Counted from the stretch's first letter, positions 17,707-27,153 are shown. The stretch is DNA of 64,000 nucleotides from Christensenellaceae bacterium Phil1 (GCA_001940855.1 MSGS01000031.1:201146-265145), one strand, 5' to 3'. A program made the numbers and translations. Notes: generated from the letters alone by a model not told the origin.

Positions 17707-19255
17707 TTATTCACCAAAGTAACGGTACAATACCTTTACGAATTCGGGTATGCTCTGCTTTACGCCTGATGCGGAATTGCTGCGCACCATTTGAAGCTCG
17801 TTATCAAGGCATTCCACTGCGTAATTCAATAGCTGCACAACACTGACAGCATTGCCGGTAACATTGCCGTAAAGCGAAGCGATGGTTTCAAGTGCTTCCT
17901 TGCGGTTTATAAGGGCAAAAGCGGAGAATATGCATATGCCCATGTTTTCAAGAAGGTATATCTGCCTATACAGCATATCAAGATCGTCTATTTCGCTTAA
18001 TTCCGGATATAGCTTGCCAAGATCCAGCCTATGCGCCGAATCGTTGGTATTTGCAGGTTTTGTTATGCGCTGCTGTACTGAGGCGTTGTCGCGGTAAAGC
18101 GAGCCTATTACCACAGTTCCGCTGCCTAACAGCCTCCCGGTTATGCTGCCGCGCTCTATTTCACCAATAAGCTCCATAAGCTTCTCGGACGAAGGCGTTT
18201 CTCCATTAAGCTCCATATACATGGCCGCGGTATATACAAACTCGGTTGTGTTAAGCCCAAGCGCCATTCCGCGTTTTGAAAGGGCAAGCGCTGTATCGGC
18301 ACGCTCACCTTCCACCATCATTCCGAAGCAATGCGCCATAGCTGCCTTAACTTCCGATTCTTCCGGCGCGGAGAACACGTGCCCGTCTGCAGCGGTATGC
18401 CTGTTCAGGCAGCCGATTACGCATCCCGGTGCGCAGCAGTAGTTTAACCTGCCGTCATTATCGCGTTTACCGTGCGCACGGCGTTCGGGTATTTCGGGTA
18501 TGGCATTGCGGCTTTTGAGCAGATGCAATATGGTTATCGATCCAAGCCCCGGCAGCGCCCCGCCGCATATTTTGTCGGACAGTATCATTCCGGCAAGCTT
18601 CTTTGAATTGGCCTGCAGCGCGGCCTTATTCGCACAGCGCTTGCCAAAGTATGCTTTGCCCGTTGATAACTATCGCCCGTATGCCTTTGCTTGCGGCAAC
18701 ATCGCCAAAGCTGCTGCGCGGACAAGTGAAGCGCGGAGTGCCTTCGGGATATGTTGTAAAAAGTGCGCCGAGGGGCAGCAGCATGTCGGCCGCTCGGCCG
18801 GTACCTATGGCTGCGCAGTTGTCGCCGAATGTTGAACGTATGTATTCAACTATATCATTGCAGCTTTTGCCCTGAAGCTGAGGCATATGCTCTATTCGTA
18901 TGGATGATGCTTCAACCAATATTACGGCATTGCCATCGGAGTATTTGCCTGTGAGCACAAGCGCGTCTATGCCAAGCGAAGCAAGCTTCTAAGGAAAATC
19001 GCCAGAGATACTGGACACGGCAACAGCGTTATTACCCATGGCTGCAACGCTTGCGCGGTTTGCGCAGGGTGCGTTAGTGCCTGTTAAAAGACCGCAGACT
19101 ATCGCAAGCGCGTTTCCTTCATCAAGCCTTGAACAGCCATCTTCTGCATATTGCCGTACAAGCTTCATAGCAAGGCCGCGTCCGTAGTGCTCGGCAGGCG
19201 TGGGCATCTCGCTTATGCTGTTCGTATTTAGGTTGATGACGATTGTTTTGCCCAC
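17707..19255 (-). pseudogene. Aldehyde:ferredoxin oxidoreductase, disrupted
   Basis: The frame from 19255 reads as an AOR-type oxidoreductase (N-terminal tungstopterin domain, about residues 1-190, with GRGLAMKLV and LTGTNAP; then the C-terminal domains with YCCAPGCVIGC as the iron-sulfur cysteine cluster). It is broken twice. A TAG at 18989-18991 interrupts an otherwise continuous frame (SISGDFP-stop-KLASLGIDALVLTG). A second break near 18659-18661, in a GGG run, moves the frame by one: removing one G restores ING-KAYFGKRCANKAAL. AOR enzymes oxidise aldehydes with a W/Mo pterin cofactor. The gene starts three bases after xdhC ends. It is most likely inactive unless the breaks are sequencing errors. 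Confidence 0.82.
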
Positions 19256-19258
19256 GAT

Positions 19259-20065
19259 TTACTTATCCTTTCCCTTCAGATGACCGCCGGGAGCGCCGTA
19301 GCGCACCTGCTGTATCTGCGCCATTATGGAAACGGCTATCTCCTCCGGCGTTTCGCCGCCTATATCAAGGCCTATTGGCGTATAAACCGTGCTCAGTTGT
19401 TCTTCGCTTGCACCCTGTGCAGTAAGCTTAGCGAAAAGCGCAGCTATCTTTTTGCTGCTGCCTATCATGCCTATGTATGCAGCGTTTTTATCAAGCACAC
19501 CTGCAAGCGCGGCGCCGTCGTGCGCATGGCCGTGCGTAGCGATAACATAATACGCACCATCCGGTATAACCATGGCCTTTATTTCGGCTTCAAAATCCTT
19601 TACGCGCACAAAGCGGCCTGCCGCGGCAATTTTATCGGCTATCTGTTCATCTGCCCTGTCGTCTATAAGCAGCGTATCGTAGCCTATAAATTCCGCAATA
19701 TGCATTACTGCTGCGCCAACGTGCCCCGCACCTATCATAACAAGCAGAGGCTTGGCAATGAATGCTTCTATCAGCACGCTCATATCACCACCGCAGGTCA
19801 TTCCTGTGTTTGATGAAGGCGAAGTGAGGTCATATTCTTTATAGGCATTTGCGCCGTTTTCAATACACTTTATTGCATCCTTAATGGCAATAAGCTCGAC
19901 CGCGCCGCCGCCTATGGTTCCGCGCGTTGTACCATCGGCATAAACAATCATTTTGCCGCTGCTTCTTGGTGTCGAGCCATCGCTGTGGACTATTGTCACC
20001 ACGGCATAGCTTTTGCCCGCATCATATGCCGCAGCCTGTTCTTTAACTATATCTATTGCGTTCAT
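19259..20065 (-). CDS. XdhC/CoxI-family molybdenum enzyme maturation protein
   Basis: Two-domain XdhC-like protein, 268 residues. The N-terminal XdhC/CoxI domain contains GSTPRSSGKMIVYADG and GTIGGGAVE; the C-terminal Rossmann domain contains MIGAGHVGAAV and ATHGHAHD, ending in IGSSKK..., GLDIGGETPEEIAVSI. The family binds and inserts molybdenum cofactor into hydroxylases. Here the only candidate client in view is the broken AOR gene directly downstream, so another client may lie elsewhere. AAGGAGA precedes the ATG. Confidence 0.9.
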   Translation of the reverse strand: MNAIDIVKEQAAAYDAGKSYAVVTIVHSDGSTPRSSGKMIVYADGTTRGTIGGGAVELIAIKDAIKCIENGANAYKEYDLTSPSSNTGMTCGGDMSVLIEAFIAKPLLVMIGAGHVGAAVMHIAEFIGYDTLLIDDRADEQIADKIAAAGRFVRVKDFEAEIKAMVIPDGAYYVIATHGHAHDGAALAGVLDKNAAYIGMIGSSKKIAALFAKLTAQGASEEQLSTVYTPIGLDIGGETPEEIAVSIMAQIQQVRYGAPGGHLKGKDK

Positions 20066-20085
20066 GCGTTTGTTTCTCCTTACAC

Positions 20086-20862
20086 TTATTTGGCCCTACC
20101 CATGAGGAAACTGCCGTTGTTTTCAACAATATCTATGTTTCCGTATATAAGCGAAAGCTTTTGCTGCACCTCGTCGCGGTTTGCCGTGCGCATGTCCAGC
20201 TCCCCTACTATGTTGCCTTGCTTTAGCAGGAACAGCCTGTCGCAATATGCCATGGCAAAGTTCGGGTCGTGCAGCGTTATAAGCCCCGCCTTGTTTTCTT
20301 CTTTTATAAGTTCGCTTATTTTCGAAAGAACCATATGCCTGTTCAGAAAGTCAAGCGCACTGTCGGGCTCATCCATAAGCATTACGGGCGAATCCTGCAC
20401 AATGCAGCGCGCAAGTATGACTATCTGCCGCTGGCCCTGGCTGAGCGCGCCGAAATCCTTTTCGGCAAATTCGGCGCAGTTTAGCCGCTGCATTGCCTCA
20501 AGCGCTGCGCGTTTATGCTCCGCAGAAGGAGATTCCAGTAGGCCAAGCTGCGAGTTGAAGCCCATTAGCACCACTTCGAACGCGGTACGCCCTCCCTGTA
20601 AGCTGCATACCTGCGGAATGAAGGACACAAGCCTTGCACGCTTCTTTTCGTTAAGGCTGCGGCAGTCCGTATCGGCCACGGTAAAACTGCCTTGTATAGG
20701 TAAAAAGCCGCAGCATCCATGAAGTATGGTCGTTTTACCACTGCCGTTCAGCCCCAGCAGGGCGCAGAATTCGCCGGGAGCAATGCCTATATCCACGCCA
20801 TGGACAATCTCCGTTTTGCCATAGGCTATTCTTACATCCTTTAATGAGAAAAGTTCTCTCAT
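20086..20862 (-). CDS. ABC transporter ATPase, FecE/MolC type
   Basis: ATP-binding subunit of a siderophore/B12/oxyanion-type importer, 258 residues. The start is ATG 20862 behind GGAAAGGAG, overlapping the permease stop; an upstream in-frame start at 20886 is less likely. Walker A is GLNGSGKTT, signature LSQGQRQ, Walker B VMLMDEPDSALD, switch His LHDPN. Gene order binding protein, FecCD permease, ATPase is standard. Link to XdhC and AOR genes hints at molybdate or tungstate as cargo, but iron chelate or cobalamin remain possible. Confidence 0.9.
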   Translation of the reverse strand: MRELFSLKDVRIAYGKTEIVHGVDIGIAPGEFCALLGLNGSGKTTILHGCCGFLPIQGSFTVADTDCRSLNEKKRARLVSFIPQVCSLQGGRTAFEVVLMGFNSQLGLLESPSAEHKRAALEAMQRLNCAEFAEKDFGALSQGQRQIVILARCIVQDSPVMLMDEPDSALDFLNRHMVLSKISELIKEENKAGLITLHDPNFAMAYCDRLFLLKQGNIVGELDMRTANRDEVQQKLSLIYGNIDIVENNGSFLMGRAK

Positions 20863-21875
20863 GCGGTCTCCTTTCCGCGCGTACAAAGGAAATAAACCAA
20901 TATCGGCACGCCTATAACGGTTGTAAGTATGGATATGGGCAGCTCGGCACTGTAAAGCACCCTTGCGAGTATGTCCGCAGTAAGCACAACAAACGCGCCC
21001 ACCATGCCGCTCATAATAATCGTTGTGGAATTATTACGGCACAGCATAAGCCGCGCTGTATGCGGCGCGATAAGCCCTGCAAAAGATATAAGTCCGGTAA
21101 CACTTATTATGGAGCCTACCATAAGGGTTGATAACGCCAGTACTGCCGCGCGCACGGGCTTTAGCCTTACGCCCAATGCACGGCATTCGTTGTCGCTTAG
21201 GGACATCAGCTCTATCTGCCGCCTTAGCAGCAGTATGCCTATAAGTCCGATAAGGAACATGGGCAGTATGGAAAGAAGCTTTGAAAGCGTTGTGTTTCCG
21301 AACGTGCCCATTTCCCAGTATTCCATTGCAGCAAGTTCGTTTTCGGGATCGGCAAAGTATTTGAGCGCCATTATTATGGCCTTGGATATGGCGTTTATTA
21401 CTATGCCTGCAAGCACATATGTGCTTGTTGAACGCGAACGTGTGGCTTTAACGAGCAGCATAACGCATACTACAGCGGCCAGCCCGCCCCAGAAAGCCCC
21501 GCTTGCTATTGCAAACATGCCGGATGTTGAAACGGATACTATCGCTATGGCTGCGCCAAGGTTAGCACCGCCGGCTATGCCGATTATATCGGGCGATGCA
21601 AGAGGGTTTTTGAATATTATCTGGTATACGCTTCCGGCTACGCCAAGGCCAACGCCAGAAATTATTGCCATTATGGTGCGAGAGAGGCGCAGCGTTAAAA
21701 ATACCCTTCGGGTCATATCGTCCACCTCTTTGCCGGCGAATATGGCCCGTATGTCATCAACAGTAATGGAGTATTTGCCTACGCAAATCGAAACCACCGC
21801 GGCAACTAATATTGCCGCGGTGACTGCTGCAAATAATGCTGGCACAAGGCCTTTTTTTGCAGATTTTCCGTTCAC
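20859..21875 (-). CDS. ABC transporter permease, FecCD/BtuC family
   Basis: Membrane subunit of 338 residues with about ten predicted helices and the FecCD motifs GVGLGVAGSVYQIIFKNPLA, LGVRL and GLISFAGLIAPHTARLM. It begins with GTG at 21875, eight bases after the binding-protein stop and with no clear ribosome binding site, which suggests translational coupling. It transports the substrate delivered by the 21883-23049 lipoprotein. Confidence 0.92.
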   Translation of the reverse strand: MNGKSAKKGLVPALFAAVTAAILVAAVVSICVGKYSITVDDIRAIFAGKEVDDMTRRVFLTLRLSRTIMAIISGVGLGVAGSVYQIIFKNPLASPDIIGIAGGANLGAAIAIVSVSTSGMFAIASGAFWGGLAAVVCVMLLVKATRSRSTSTYVLAGIVINAISKAIIMALKYFADPENELAAMEYWEMGTFGNTTLSKLLSILPMFLIGLIGILLLRRQIELMSLSDNECRALGVRLKPVRAAVLALSTLMVGSIISVTGLISFAGLIAPHTARLMLCRNNSTTIIMSGMVGAFVVLTADILARVLYSAELPISILTTVIGVPILVYFLCTRGKETA

Positions 21876-21882
21876 TTTTTAA

Positions 21883-23049
21883 TTATGCAGCCTTCTCTGC
21901 GGTTTCGGCAAATATGGAAGAAGTGTCCATATCAAAGCCGTAGAAGGTCTTATAGAAATCGGTGGCATCAGCCGCAAACTCATCCATGCTATATACTTCG
22001 GGATGAAGCTTTGCGGTCATCCAAAGCATGCCGAGTACGCCTGAGGGAACCGGAGAATCCCATGCTTCAAAGCCGGTAGGCATATTGTACACGGCGCCGT
22101 TCTTAACGGCAGTGATATCCTTAAGCTGTTCGTCAGCTATAACATCGGCGGCGGTGAAATCCGGCTGGCCGTTGGCCATGTTGTTGGTGGGGATGATTAT
22201 AACATCGGGATTCATGGCAATAAGCTGCTCATAGGATATATCTACCCATGAATCGCCTTCAAGTTCATCACCGGCATTCTTGCCGCCGGCGGTGGTTATA
22301 ACGCTCGCCTGATACATATCCTTGGGAGCGGTGGTAAGATAGGAGCTGGTGCCGCACATGTATACAACGGGCTTTGCATCGTCAGCGATGTTGGCAGTAA
22401 GCTCGGCTATCTTGGCAAGCACTTCGTCATAGCGGGCTATGAGCGCAGCGGCCTGCTCTTCAGCGCCGGTGAGCTGAGCAATAAGGTTTACCATACCCAC
22501 AAGCTGCTCATGGCTTTCGGGATTGACAACTATTGCGGGGATACCCATTTCGGCGAGCGTGGCAGCATAATCCTTTGCCTTCTTGGGAAGGATTACCAGA
22601 TCGGGCTCGGCAGCTATGCAGGCCTCAAGGTCAAACGCTTTGGCGGAACCAACGTTGCCTATGGTACCGATGAGTTCGGGCGCGGCAAGCTTATATATGG
22701 GGCGCTTGTCGGTCTTTTCCTCAGTAGCGACCAGCTTATCCTTCAGGCCAAGAGCTATGCAGGTGGAAGAAGATATATAGTAACCGGAAACTATACGCTC
22801 TGCAACATGCTCAGCGGTCACTTCATTGCCGATCTGATCGGTAACGGTCATGGGGAACGCGCTGGGTTCTTCGGCAACAGGAGTAGCTTCGGGTGCAGCG
22901 TCGGTAGGAACAGGCTCGGTGGGAACAGTTTCCGTGGGAGCGGGTTCTTCGCTGTTGGCGGGAGATTCGGAAGGCACATTGGTAGTGCAGCCTGCAAGCA
23001 GGCCTATGACCATCATTATGGCCAGAAGCAGAGATAGTGTCTTTTTCAT
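21883..23049 (-). CDS. ABC substrate-binding lipoprotein, FecB/BtuF/MolA-like
   Basis: Periplasmic-binding-protein family 2 lipoprotein, 388 residues. Signal peptide ends with lipobox LLAGC (Cys21), followed by a Pro/Glu/Thr tether. The body has the class III layout: VTDQIGNEV, an IGNVGSAKAFDLEACIAAEP segment, then PDLVILP, long linking helix, and a C-lobe with MNPDVIIIPTNN. Class III proteins bind siderophores, cobalamin or, in the MolA branch, molybdate/tungstate. The operon partners XdhC and AOR favour an oxyanion. AAGGAG sits before the ATG. Confidence 0.88.
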   Translation of the reverse strand: MKKTLSLLLAIMMVIGLLAGCTTNVPSESPANSEEPAPTETVPTEPVPTDAAPEATPVAEEPSAFPMTVTDQIGNEVTAEHVAERIVSGYYISSSTCIALGLKDKLVATEEKTDKRPIYKLAAPELIGTIGNVGSAKAFDLEACIAAEPDLVILPKKAKDYAATLAEMGIPAIVVNPESHEQLVGMVNLIAQLTGAEEQAAALIARYDEVLAKIAELTANIADDAKPVVYMCGTSSYLTTAPKDMYQASVITTAGGKNAGDELEGDSWVDISYEQLIAMNPDVIIIPTNNMANGQPDFTAADVIADEQLKDITAVKNGAVYNMPTGFEAWDSPVPSGVLGMLWMTAKLHPEVYSMDEFAADATDFYKTFYGFDMDTSSIFAETAEKAA

Positions 23050-23144
23050 TACATTTCTCCTTGAAAAATACAGTCATTTTGATGCACGGCATCGATTTTA
23101 GCCGCACATCAACTGTTATTTTACTATATTTTTTGCCAAAAAGG

Positions 23145-23236
23145 AAACGATATATATAGATAATATTATATGCGTTATTCGTTAAAACGATTATGCGCAC
23201 TGTTTTCGTTTGAATATAACGCTAAAGTCGTTATTC
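23145..23236 (-). promoter_or_regulatory. Inverted repeats upstream of the FecB-like operon
   Basis: ATAACG (23216-23221) and CGTTAT (23229-23234) are a perfect inverted repeat around a seven-base spacer, and TCGTT/AACGA (about 23180-23190) a second small palindrome. Related CG-TATATA patterns lie at 23149-23175. They are about 100-190 bases above the ATG and are the best operator candidates for the importer operon. Confidence 0.45.
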
Positions 23237-23497
23237 ACACGTAAGGATATCGAATGCACAAAAAATGATGCACTATATGTACACAAGATGTTTTTGGAGG
23301 CTTATGGGCTCGATTACCGCAGCGTTATATCGAAAGCATGCTTCAAGGCCTCCGCGGGAATCTTATATCCTTAATGTAAAACCGGAGCATATCCTTTGGC
23401 GCTGTTTTACAGCAAGATAGCTCATTTATGCAATAGCATATTCCGGCTGCTTCAACGTTAATGTGTTCCTTATTTCTAAAAGCATCGGCAGCGCAAT
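23237..23497. other. Intergenic stretch with no supported gene
   Basis: A 38-codon frame with a GGAGG site starts at 23304 on the plus strand but has no recognisable product. The stretch may hold eroded upstream sequence of the truncated C39-like gene that follows. Nothing else is seen. Confidence 0.4.
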
Positions 23498-23532
23498 GAA
23501 AAGCTGAGGTTATTTATATAATAAATACAGAT

Positions 23533-24927
23533 ATGTTTGTCGTTCGCGGCAGCAGCTCCACAGCCAACGTAAAGGATGTGCAGTTCCGTGTTCTGCTCCG
23601 CGCGGACGATGCCGGCAATGCACCCGAAGTATTCGGACTTAATTTCACCTATAAGAAATCGAGTTACAGCGCAAACGAAGCGGTGTATACCGGCAAAACC
23701 TCCGCAGGTGCTCTGCCTAAGTCTGCATCCGTGGATATAACCGCCACAAGTGCATATGCTTATGCAAACGGTATGAGCGCATGGCGCTTTGAGAACATGA
23801 TGTTGATGATGGTAAACAGCCGCGGCTCCGATGCGTTGTTTGAGGAAGTGGCGCTCAATGGTCTTGACTTCAACGGTGGCTGGGGCAACTGGGCCTATAC
23901 CATATTCAAGGCAGGCCTGTTCGGGCATAATGCCTATACTCAGTTTGGGGCTAATCCTACGCTTGTTCAGCAGGCAATAGCAGACGGCAATATTGTAGGT
24001 CTGTATGTGCATGGCGGAAAACTTAAAACCACTAATAGCGACAGTTCAAGCCAAGTAATAGTTTATGCTTACGAAACGCTGGATGACGGTACCGTTATAT
24101 TCAAGACCGTTTGCCCACGCGGAGATGTGAGTGAACTGACTAAAGGCGTTGTATTCGGAACATGCACAGCGGAACAGCTTGCCGATGCTATTTCCGGTTT
24201 CGTCAAAGCCAGCGCACGCGGCATGATGTATGTCGTTGGCAGCAAGGTAAAAGAATCTTCCATGAAGCGCGTGCCTGCTGCTGCACAGATAGTTGATGCG
24301 GCTACCATTCGTCTTTCGGTGGATGGCATAACCATCAGCCTGCCTGAGGACTTCGTTGCCCAAAAGAGCTCCACGCTCGGCTACGGCGTTATAGCCTATA
24401 CGCTTGCGAGTGAAGTGAAGGCCGGAGAAAAGCTTGCCGCTTCCAAGTTCTATTATGATATTATCGTGAATGCGGATGGTACGCTTGCGCTGCCTGAAGC
24501 CCTGCAGGCCAAGCTTGCCGCGGGCGATACCGCTAATCTGTACGTTGTGCATAACAACGGCATGACGTATACAGCAAAGATAATTTCCGTTAACACACTT
24601 GATAAGCAGAAAAGCGAAGCGCTTGCAAAAGTGAGCGACTATCTTGCAAATCAACCCTCTAAGGTGTATGGCGAAGCGGCCAAGATAGCCAATCAGGCAA
24701 GGGCATTGATAGAAGCTGCGTCTTCCATTGAAGAAATAGAAGCCGCGCTCAAGCTGCTCGATACCAAGCTTGATTATCCGTGGCAGGACGATAATCAGGG
24801 CGCTACCGCAGGCGGTAACACTACCGTGCTTCCGCCTCAGACCGGTGATGCTGAGAACTTTGCTCCCATCATGCTCATCGTAATGGCGGTCGTACTGATT
24901 GTGGCGTGCAGGAGAAAGCGTTCATAA
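23533..24927 (+). CDS. Wall-anchored protein with degenerate C39-like domain, 5'-truncated
   Basis: The open frame gives 464 residues but lacks a signal peptide and a good ribosome binding site. Family resemblance already begins before the ATG (INTDMFVVRG matches the usual NTD..V.G strand), up to a stop at 23497, so the true N-terminus is missing. Residues about 75-240 look like the peptidase C39-like domain (EEVAL, GWGNWAYTIFKAGLFGHNAY, then ARGMMYVV). The catalytic Cys region reads SAWRFENMM and the His region SSSQVIVYAY, so neither catalytic residue is present. The C-terminus PPQTGD, a hydrophobic helix and RRKRS is a sortase sorting signal. It is probably a remnant of an inactive surface homologue. 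Confidence 0.7.
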   Translation: MFVVRGSSSTANVKDVQFRVLLRADDAGNAPEVFGLNFTYKKSSYSANEAVYTGKTSAGALPKSASVDITATSAYAYANGMSAWRFENMMLMMVNSRGSDALFEEVALNGLDFNGGWGNWAYTIFKAGLFGHNAYTQFGANPTLVQQAIADGNIVGLYVHGGKLKTTNSDSSSQVIVYAYETLDDGTVIFKTVCPRGDVSELTKGVVFGTCTAEQLADAISGFVKASARGMMYVVGSKVKESSMKRVPAAAQIVDAATIRLSVDGITISLPEDFVAQKSSTLGYGVIAYTLASEVKAGEKLAASKFYYDIIVNADGTLALPEALQAKLAAGDTANLYVVHNNGMTYTAKIISVNTLDKQKSEALAKVSDYLANQPSKVYGEAAKIANQARALIEAASSIEEIEAALKLLDTKLDYPWQDDNQGATAGGNTTVLPPQTGDAENFAPIMLIVMAVVLIVACRRKRS

Positions 24928-24959
24928 TAACTTCATTAGAAAGCTGCTTATAAGATGAT

Positions 24960-24996
24960 AACAGCCGCTCTGACAGCTAAGTCAGGGCGGCTGTTC
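24960..24996. terminator. Bidirectional terminator
   Basis: AACAGCCGC and GCGGCTGTT with inner CTGAC/GTCAG form a long stem between convergent genes ending at 24927 and 25009. Short T-rich tails lie on both sides. Confidence 0.85.
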
Positions 24997-25008
24997 TGAT
25001 TTGCTTAC

Positions 25009-26367
25009 TTATTGATACTGCTCTATATCTTTATCTGACGCAAGGAATGCTGCATAGGCGCGGCTGGCTTCGTACACGTCAGCCTTGCTGGCAAGTTCGT
25101 ATGGCGCATGCATGCTGAGCAGCGGTATGCCGCAGTCTGCCGTTTCCATGCCGTATTGTGCGGGCAGGGGCGCCATTGTTCCGCCGCCGCCAAGATCCAT
25201 AATGCCGTATTCGCCGGTTTGCCAACGTATGCCTGCTTCATCGAATACATCGCGCAGAAGGGCAAGAAACTCCGCATTTGCGTCGTTGGCATCCTTTTTG
25301 CCGAAGTGCCCTGCATATTTTACAATGGCAGGGCCATGGCCGAGATGGGCTGTGTTGCCGAGCGCGAAGCAATGAGAATAGTTCGGATCCATTGCAAGAA
25401 CAACGTCCGCGGAAAGCATCTGCGAATGTTCTAAGGCTTCCTCACGGGCAAGAGGCTCATCCTCATTCAGAAGGCGCAGCAGACGGGCGGTTAGGTTTTC
25501 AAGTAGGTGCGATTTCATGCCCGTTGCCCCCTGATTCCCTACCTCCTCTTTGTCAAGCAAGAGCAGTCCAGCGGTATGTTCGGGCGTATCGGTATGTAAT
25601 ATGGCCTGCAGTCCGGCGTATACGCAGCTGCGGTCATCATGGCCGTATGCGGCTATAAGACTGCCGTCAAGTCCCGCATCTCTTGCTTTGCCAGCCGGGA
25701 CGATCTCCAGTTCTGCGCTGAGCAAATCGGCTTCATCTATCCCGTAGCGTTCGTTGAGCAGCGCAAGGAGCTTTTGTTGCAAAGACAGCCCTGCTTGTTC
25801 CTCTTCAGCGGTAAGCGACGCGGCAACAAGGTTAAGATTTTCTCCGTTGATTCCGTCTCCCATGGGCTTCTTAGCTTGTTCGGCGGAAAGGTGCTTGGGC
25901 AGGTCGCTTATATAGAGAACGGGCTCATTCTCGTTTTCACCTATGGATACAGTTATCCTCTCCCCGCCCTTCTTTACTATTACTCCGTGGATCGCCAAAG
26001 GTATCGTTGTCCATTGATACTTCTTGATACCGCCGTAATAATGCGTTCTAAGCATGCCGAGACCATCCTTTTCATATAGCGGGCATGGGCGGATGTCAAG
26101 CCTTGGCGCGTCCGTATGGGCGCAGAGCAGGCGCATGCCTGATTTTAGGCTCTTTTTGCCTATAACGAACAGCGCGGCAGCTTTATTTTTATATAAGGTA
26201 AATACCTTATCGCCCGGATGGAGCGCCTGTACCGTATCGAGCGGCACAAAGCCCGCTGCCTTTGCCATTTCTGCGGCCTTGGCTGCTGTTTCACGCTCTG
26301 TCTTGCATGCGTTCAAAAACTGCTTGTATCCGTGGCTGAATGATTCTATATCGTTGAACTTATCCAT
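25009..26367 (-). CDS. M18-family aminopeptidase
   Basis: Zinc aminopeptidase of 452 residues related to aspartyl aminopeptidase and yeast Lap4. Motifs: LLCAHTDAPRLDIRP (His/Asp metal ligands), HTHYYGGIKKYQW-like segment (RTHYYGGIKKYQW), GHDDRSCVYAG (bridging Asp), LLLDKEEVGNQGATGM (catalytic Glu-Glu), AMDPNYSH and SMHAPYELASKADVY (last His). No signal peptide, so it acts in the cytoplasm on peptides, fitting the peptide-transport operon upstream. GGAG precedes the ATG; a hairpin separates it from gntR. Confidence 0.92.
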   Translation of the reverse strand: MDKFNDIESFSHGYKQFLNACKTERETAAKAAEMAKAAGFVPLDTVQALHPGDKVFTLYKNKAAALFVIGKKSLKSGMRLLCAHTDAPRLDIRPCPLYEKDGLGMLRTHYYGGIKKYQWTTIPLAIHGVIVKKGGERITVSIGENENEPVLYISDLPKHLSAEQAKKPMGDGINGENLNLVAASLTAEEEQAGLSLQQKLLALLNERYGIDEADLLSAELEIVPAGKARDAGLDGSLIAAYGHDDRSCVYAGLQAILHTDTPEHTAGLLLLDKEEVGNQGATGMKSHLLENLTARLLRLLNEDEPLAREEALEHSQMLSADVVLAMDPNYSHCFALGNTAHLGHGPAIVKYAGHFGKKDANDANAEFLALLRDVFDEAGIRWQTGEYGIMDLGGGGTMAPLPAQYGMETADCGIPLLSMHAPYELASKADVYEASRAYAAFLASDKDIEQYQ

Positions 26368-26392
26368 AGTTATCTCCTTTTTAGCAGAAAGG

Positions 26393-26409
26393 AGGCTGCT
26401 GCCTCCTTC
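26393..26409 (-). terminator. Short hairpin between gntR and M18 gene
   Basis: GGAGG-CAGCAG-CCTCC followed by TTTCT lies just after the gntR stop. It is short, so partial termination is likely and the M18 gene may still be co-transcribed. Confidence 0.4.
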
Positions 26410-26415
26410 CCCACC

Positions 26416-27153
26416 TTATTGCTGTCTGTTTAGCGCCAGCTCAACTTCAAAGCAGTATTTGCTGGCTTCATATGTCAATATCATGTATTCTATCAGGGTT
26501 TCCTTGTCGTCGTAGGCTTTGCGCTCTATTTGAAGCACGGGACTGCCGGGCTCAATACATAGGCTTTTGGCTATATCATCTGATGCTCCTGCGGCACGAA
26601 TTATCTGCCTGCCCTTACCAAGGTTCATGCCAAGCTTATCCTGATATATTTGGTAAATGGTGCGCTTCTCCGCTTCTTCGCGCGTAAATGTGCCGGCAAA
26701 TCGCCCGGGCAGATACATGTCTGCGTTTGCCATGGGCACACCGTCCACGCTGACTATCCTGCGGATGAATAGCGATGTTTCACCCAATGCCTGAATGGTG
26801 TCGTTATCCAATGTATCGGGCGTGGGGCGCAGTTCAAATACGGGTACGCTTACCTGATTCTCCATCTTCATGGAAGACATCATGTTGCTTATGCCGGTCA
26901 AGTCCTGCAATGGGTCAACCAATGCCATTTGGCGCACGAATGTGCCCTTACCCTGAAGTATTTCAACAATGCCGTCCTTTTCAAGCAACTGCATCGCCTT
27001 GCGTATGGTGATGAGACTTACGCCGAACCGCTCCGTAAGATGGTTATGAGTACCTATGCAGCCATGCTGCCCGTATTTGCCGGACAGTATCTCCTTGCGC
27101 AATTCATTGGCGATTTGAACATAAAGCGGAGTGATCACATTATTGTTTACCAT
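26416..27153 (-). CDS. GntR/HutC-family transcriptional regulator
   Basis: A 245-residue repressor-type protein. Residues 1-75 are the GntR winged helix (PLYVQIANELRKEILSG, then LTERFGVSLITIRKAMQLLE and GKGTFV). Residues about 95-240 are the UTRA effector domain of the HutC subfamily (IRRIVSVDGVPMANADMYLP, LQIERKAYDDKETLIEYM). HutC proteins respond to small metabolites such as sugar phosphates or amino-acid derivatives. A perfect palindrome in its own promoter (27204-27222) suggests autoregulation, and a palindrome inside the promoter at 35876-35904 may be its second target. Confidence 0.92.
   Translation of the reverse strand: MVNNNVITPLYVQIANELRKEILSGKYGQHGCIGTHNHLTERFGVSLITIRKAMQLLEKDGIVEILQGKGTFVRQMALVDPLQDLTGISNMMSSMKMENQVSVPVFELRPTPDTLDNDTIQALGETSLFIRRIVSVDGVPMANADMYLPGRFAGTFTREEAEKRTIYQIYQDKLGMNLGKGRQIIRAAGASDDIAKSLCIEPGSPVLQIERKAYDDKETLIEYMILTYEASKYCFEVELALNRQQ

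Noticed and set aside
18989..18991. In-frame TAG in the AOR gene as a recoded amino acid
   Set aside because: The same gene has a separate frameshift, AOR proteins have no known special residue there, and no recoding element is visible. A nonsense mutation or error is simpler.
23304..23420. 38-codon plus-strand frame with GGAGG
   Set aside because: No recognisable product or partner; single ribosome-binding match in an eroded intergenic stretch is not enough.
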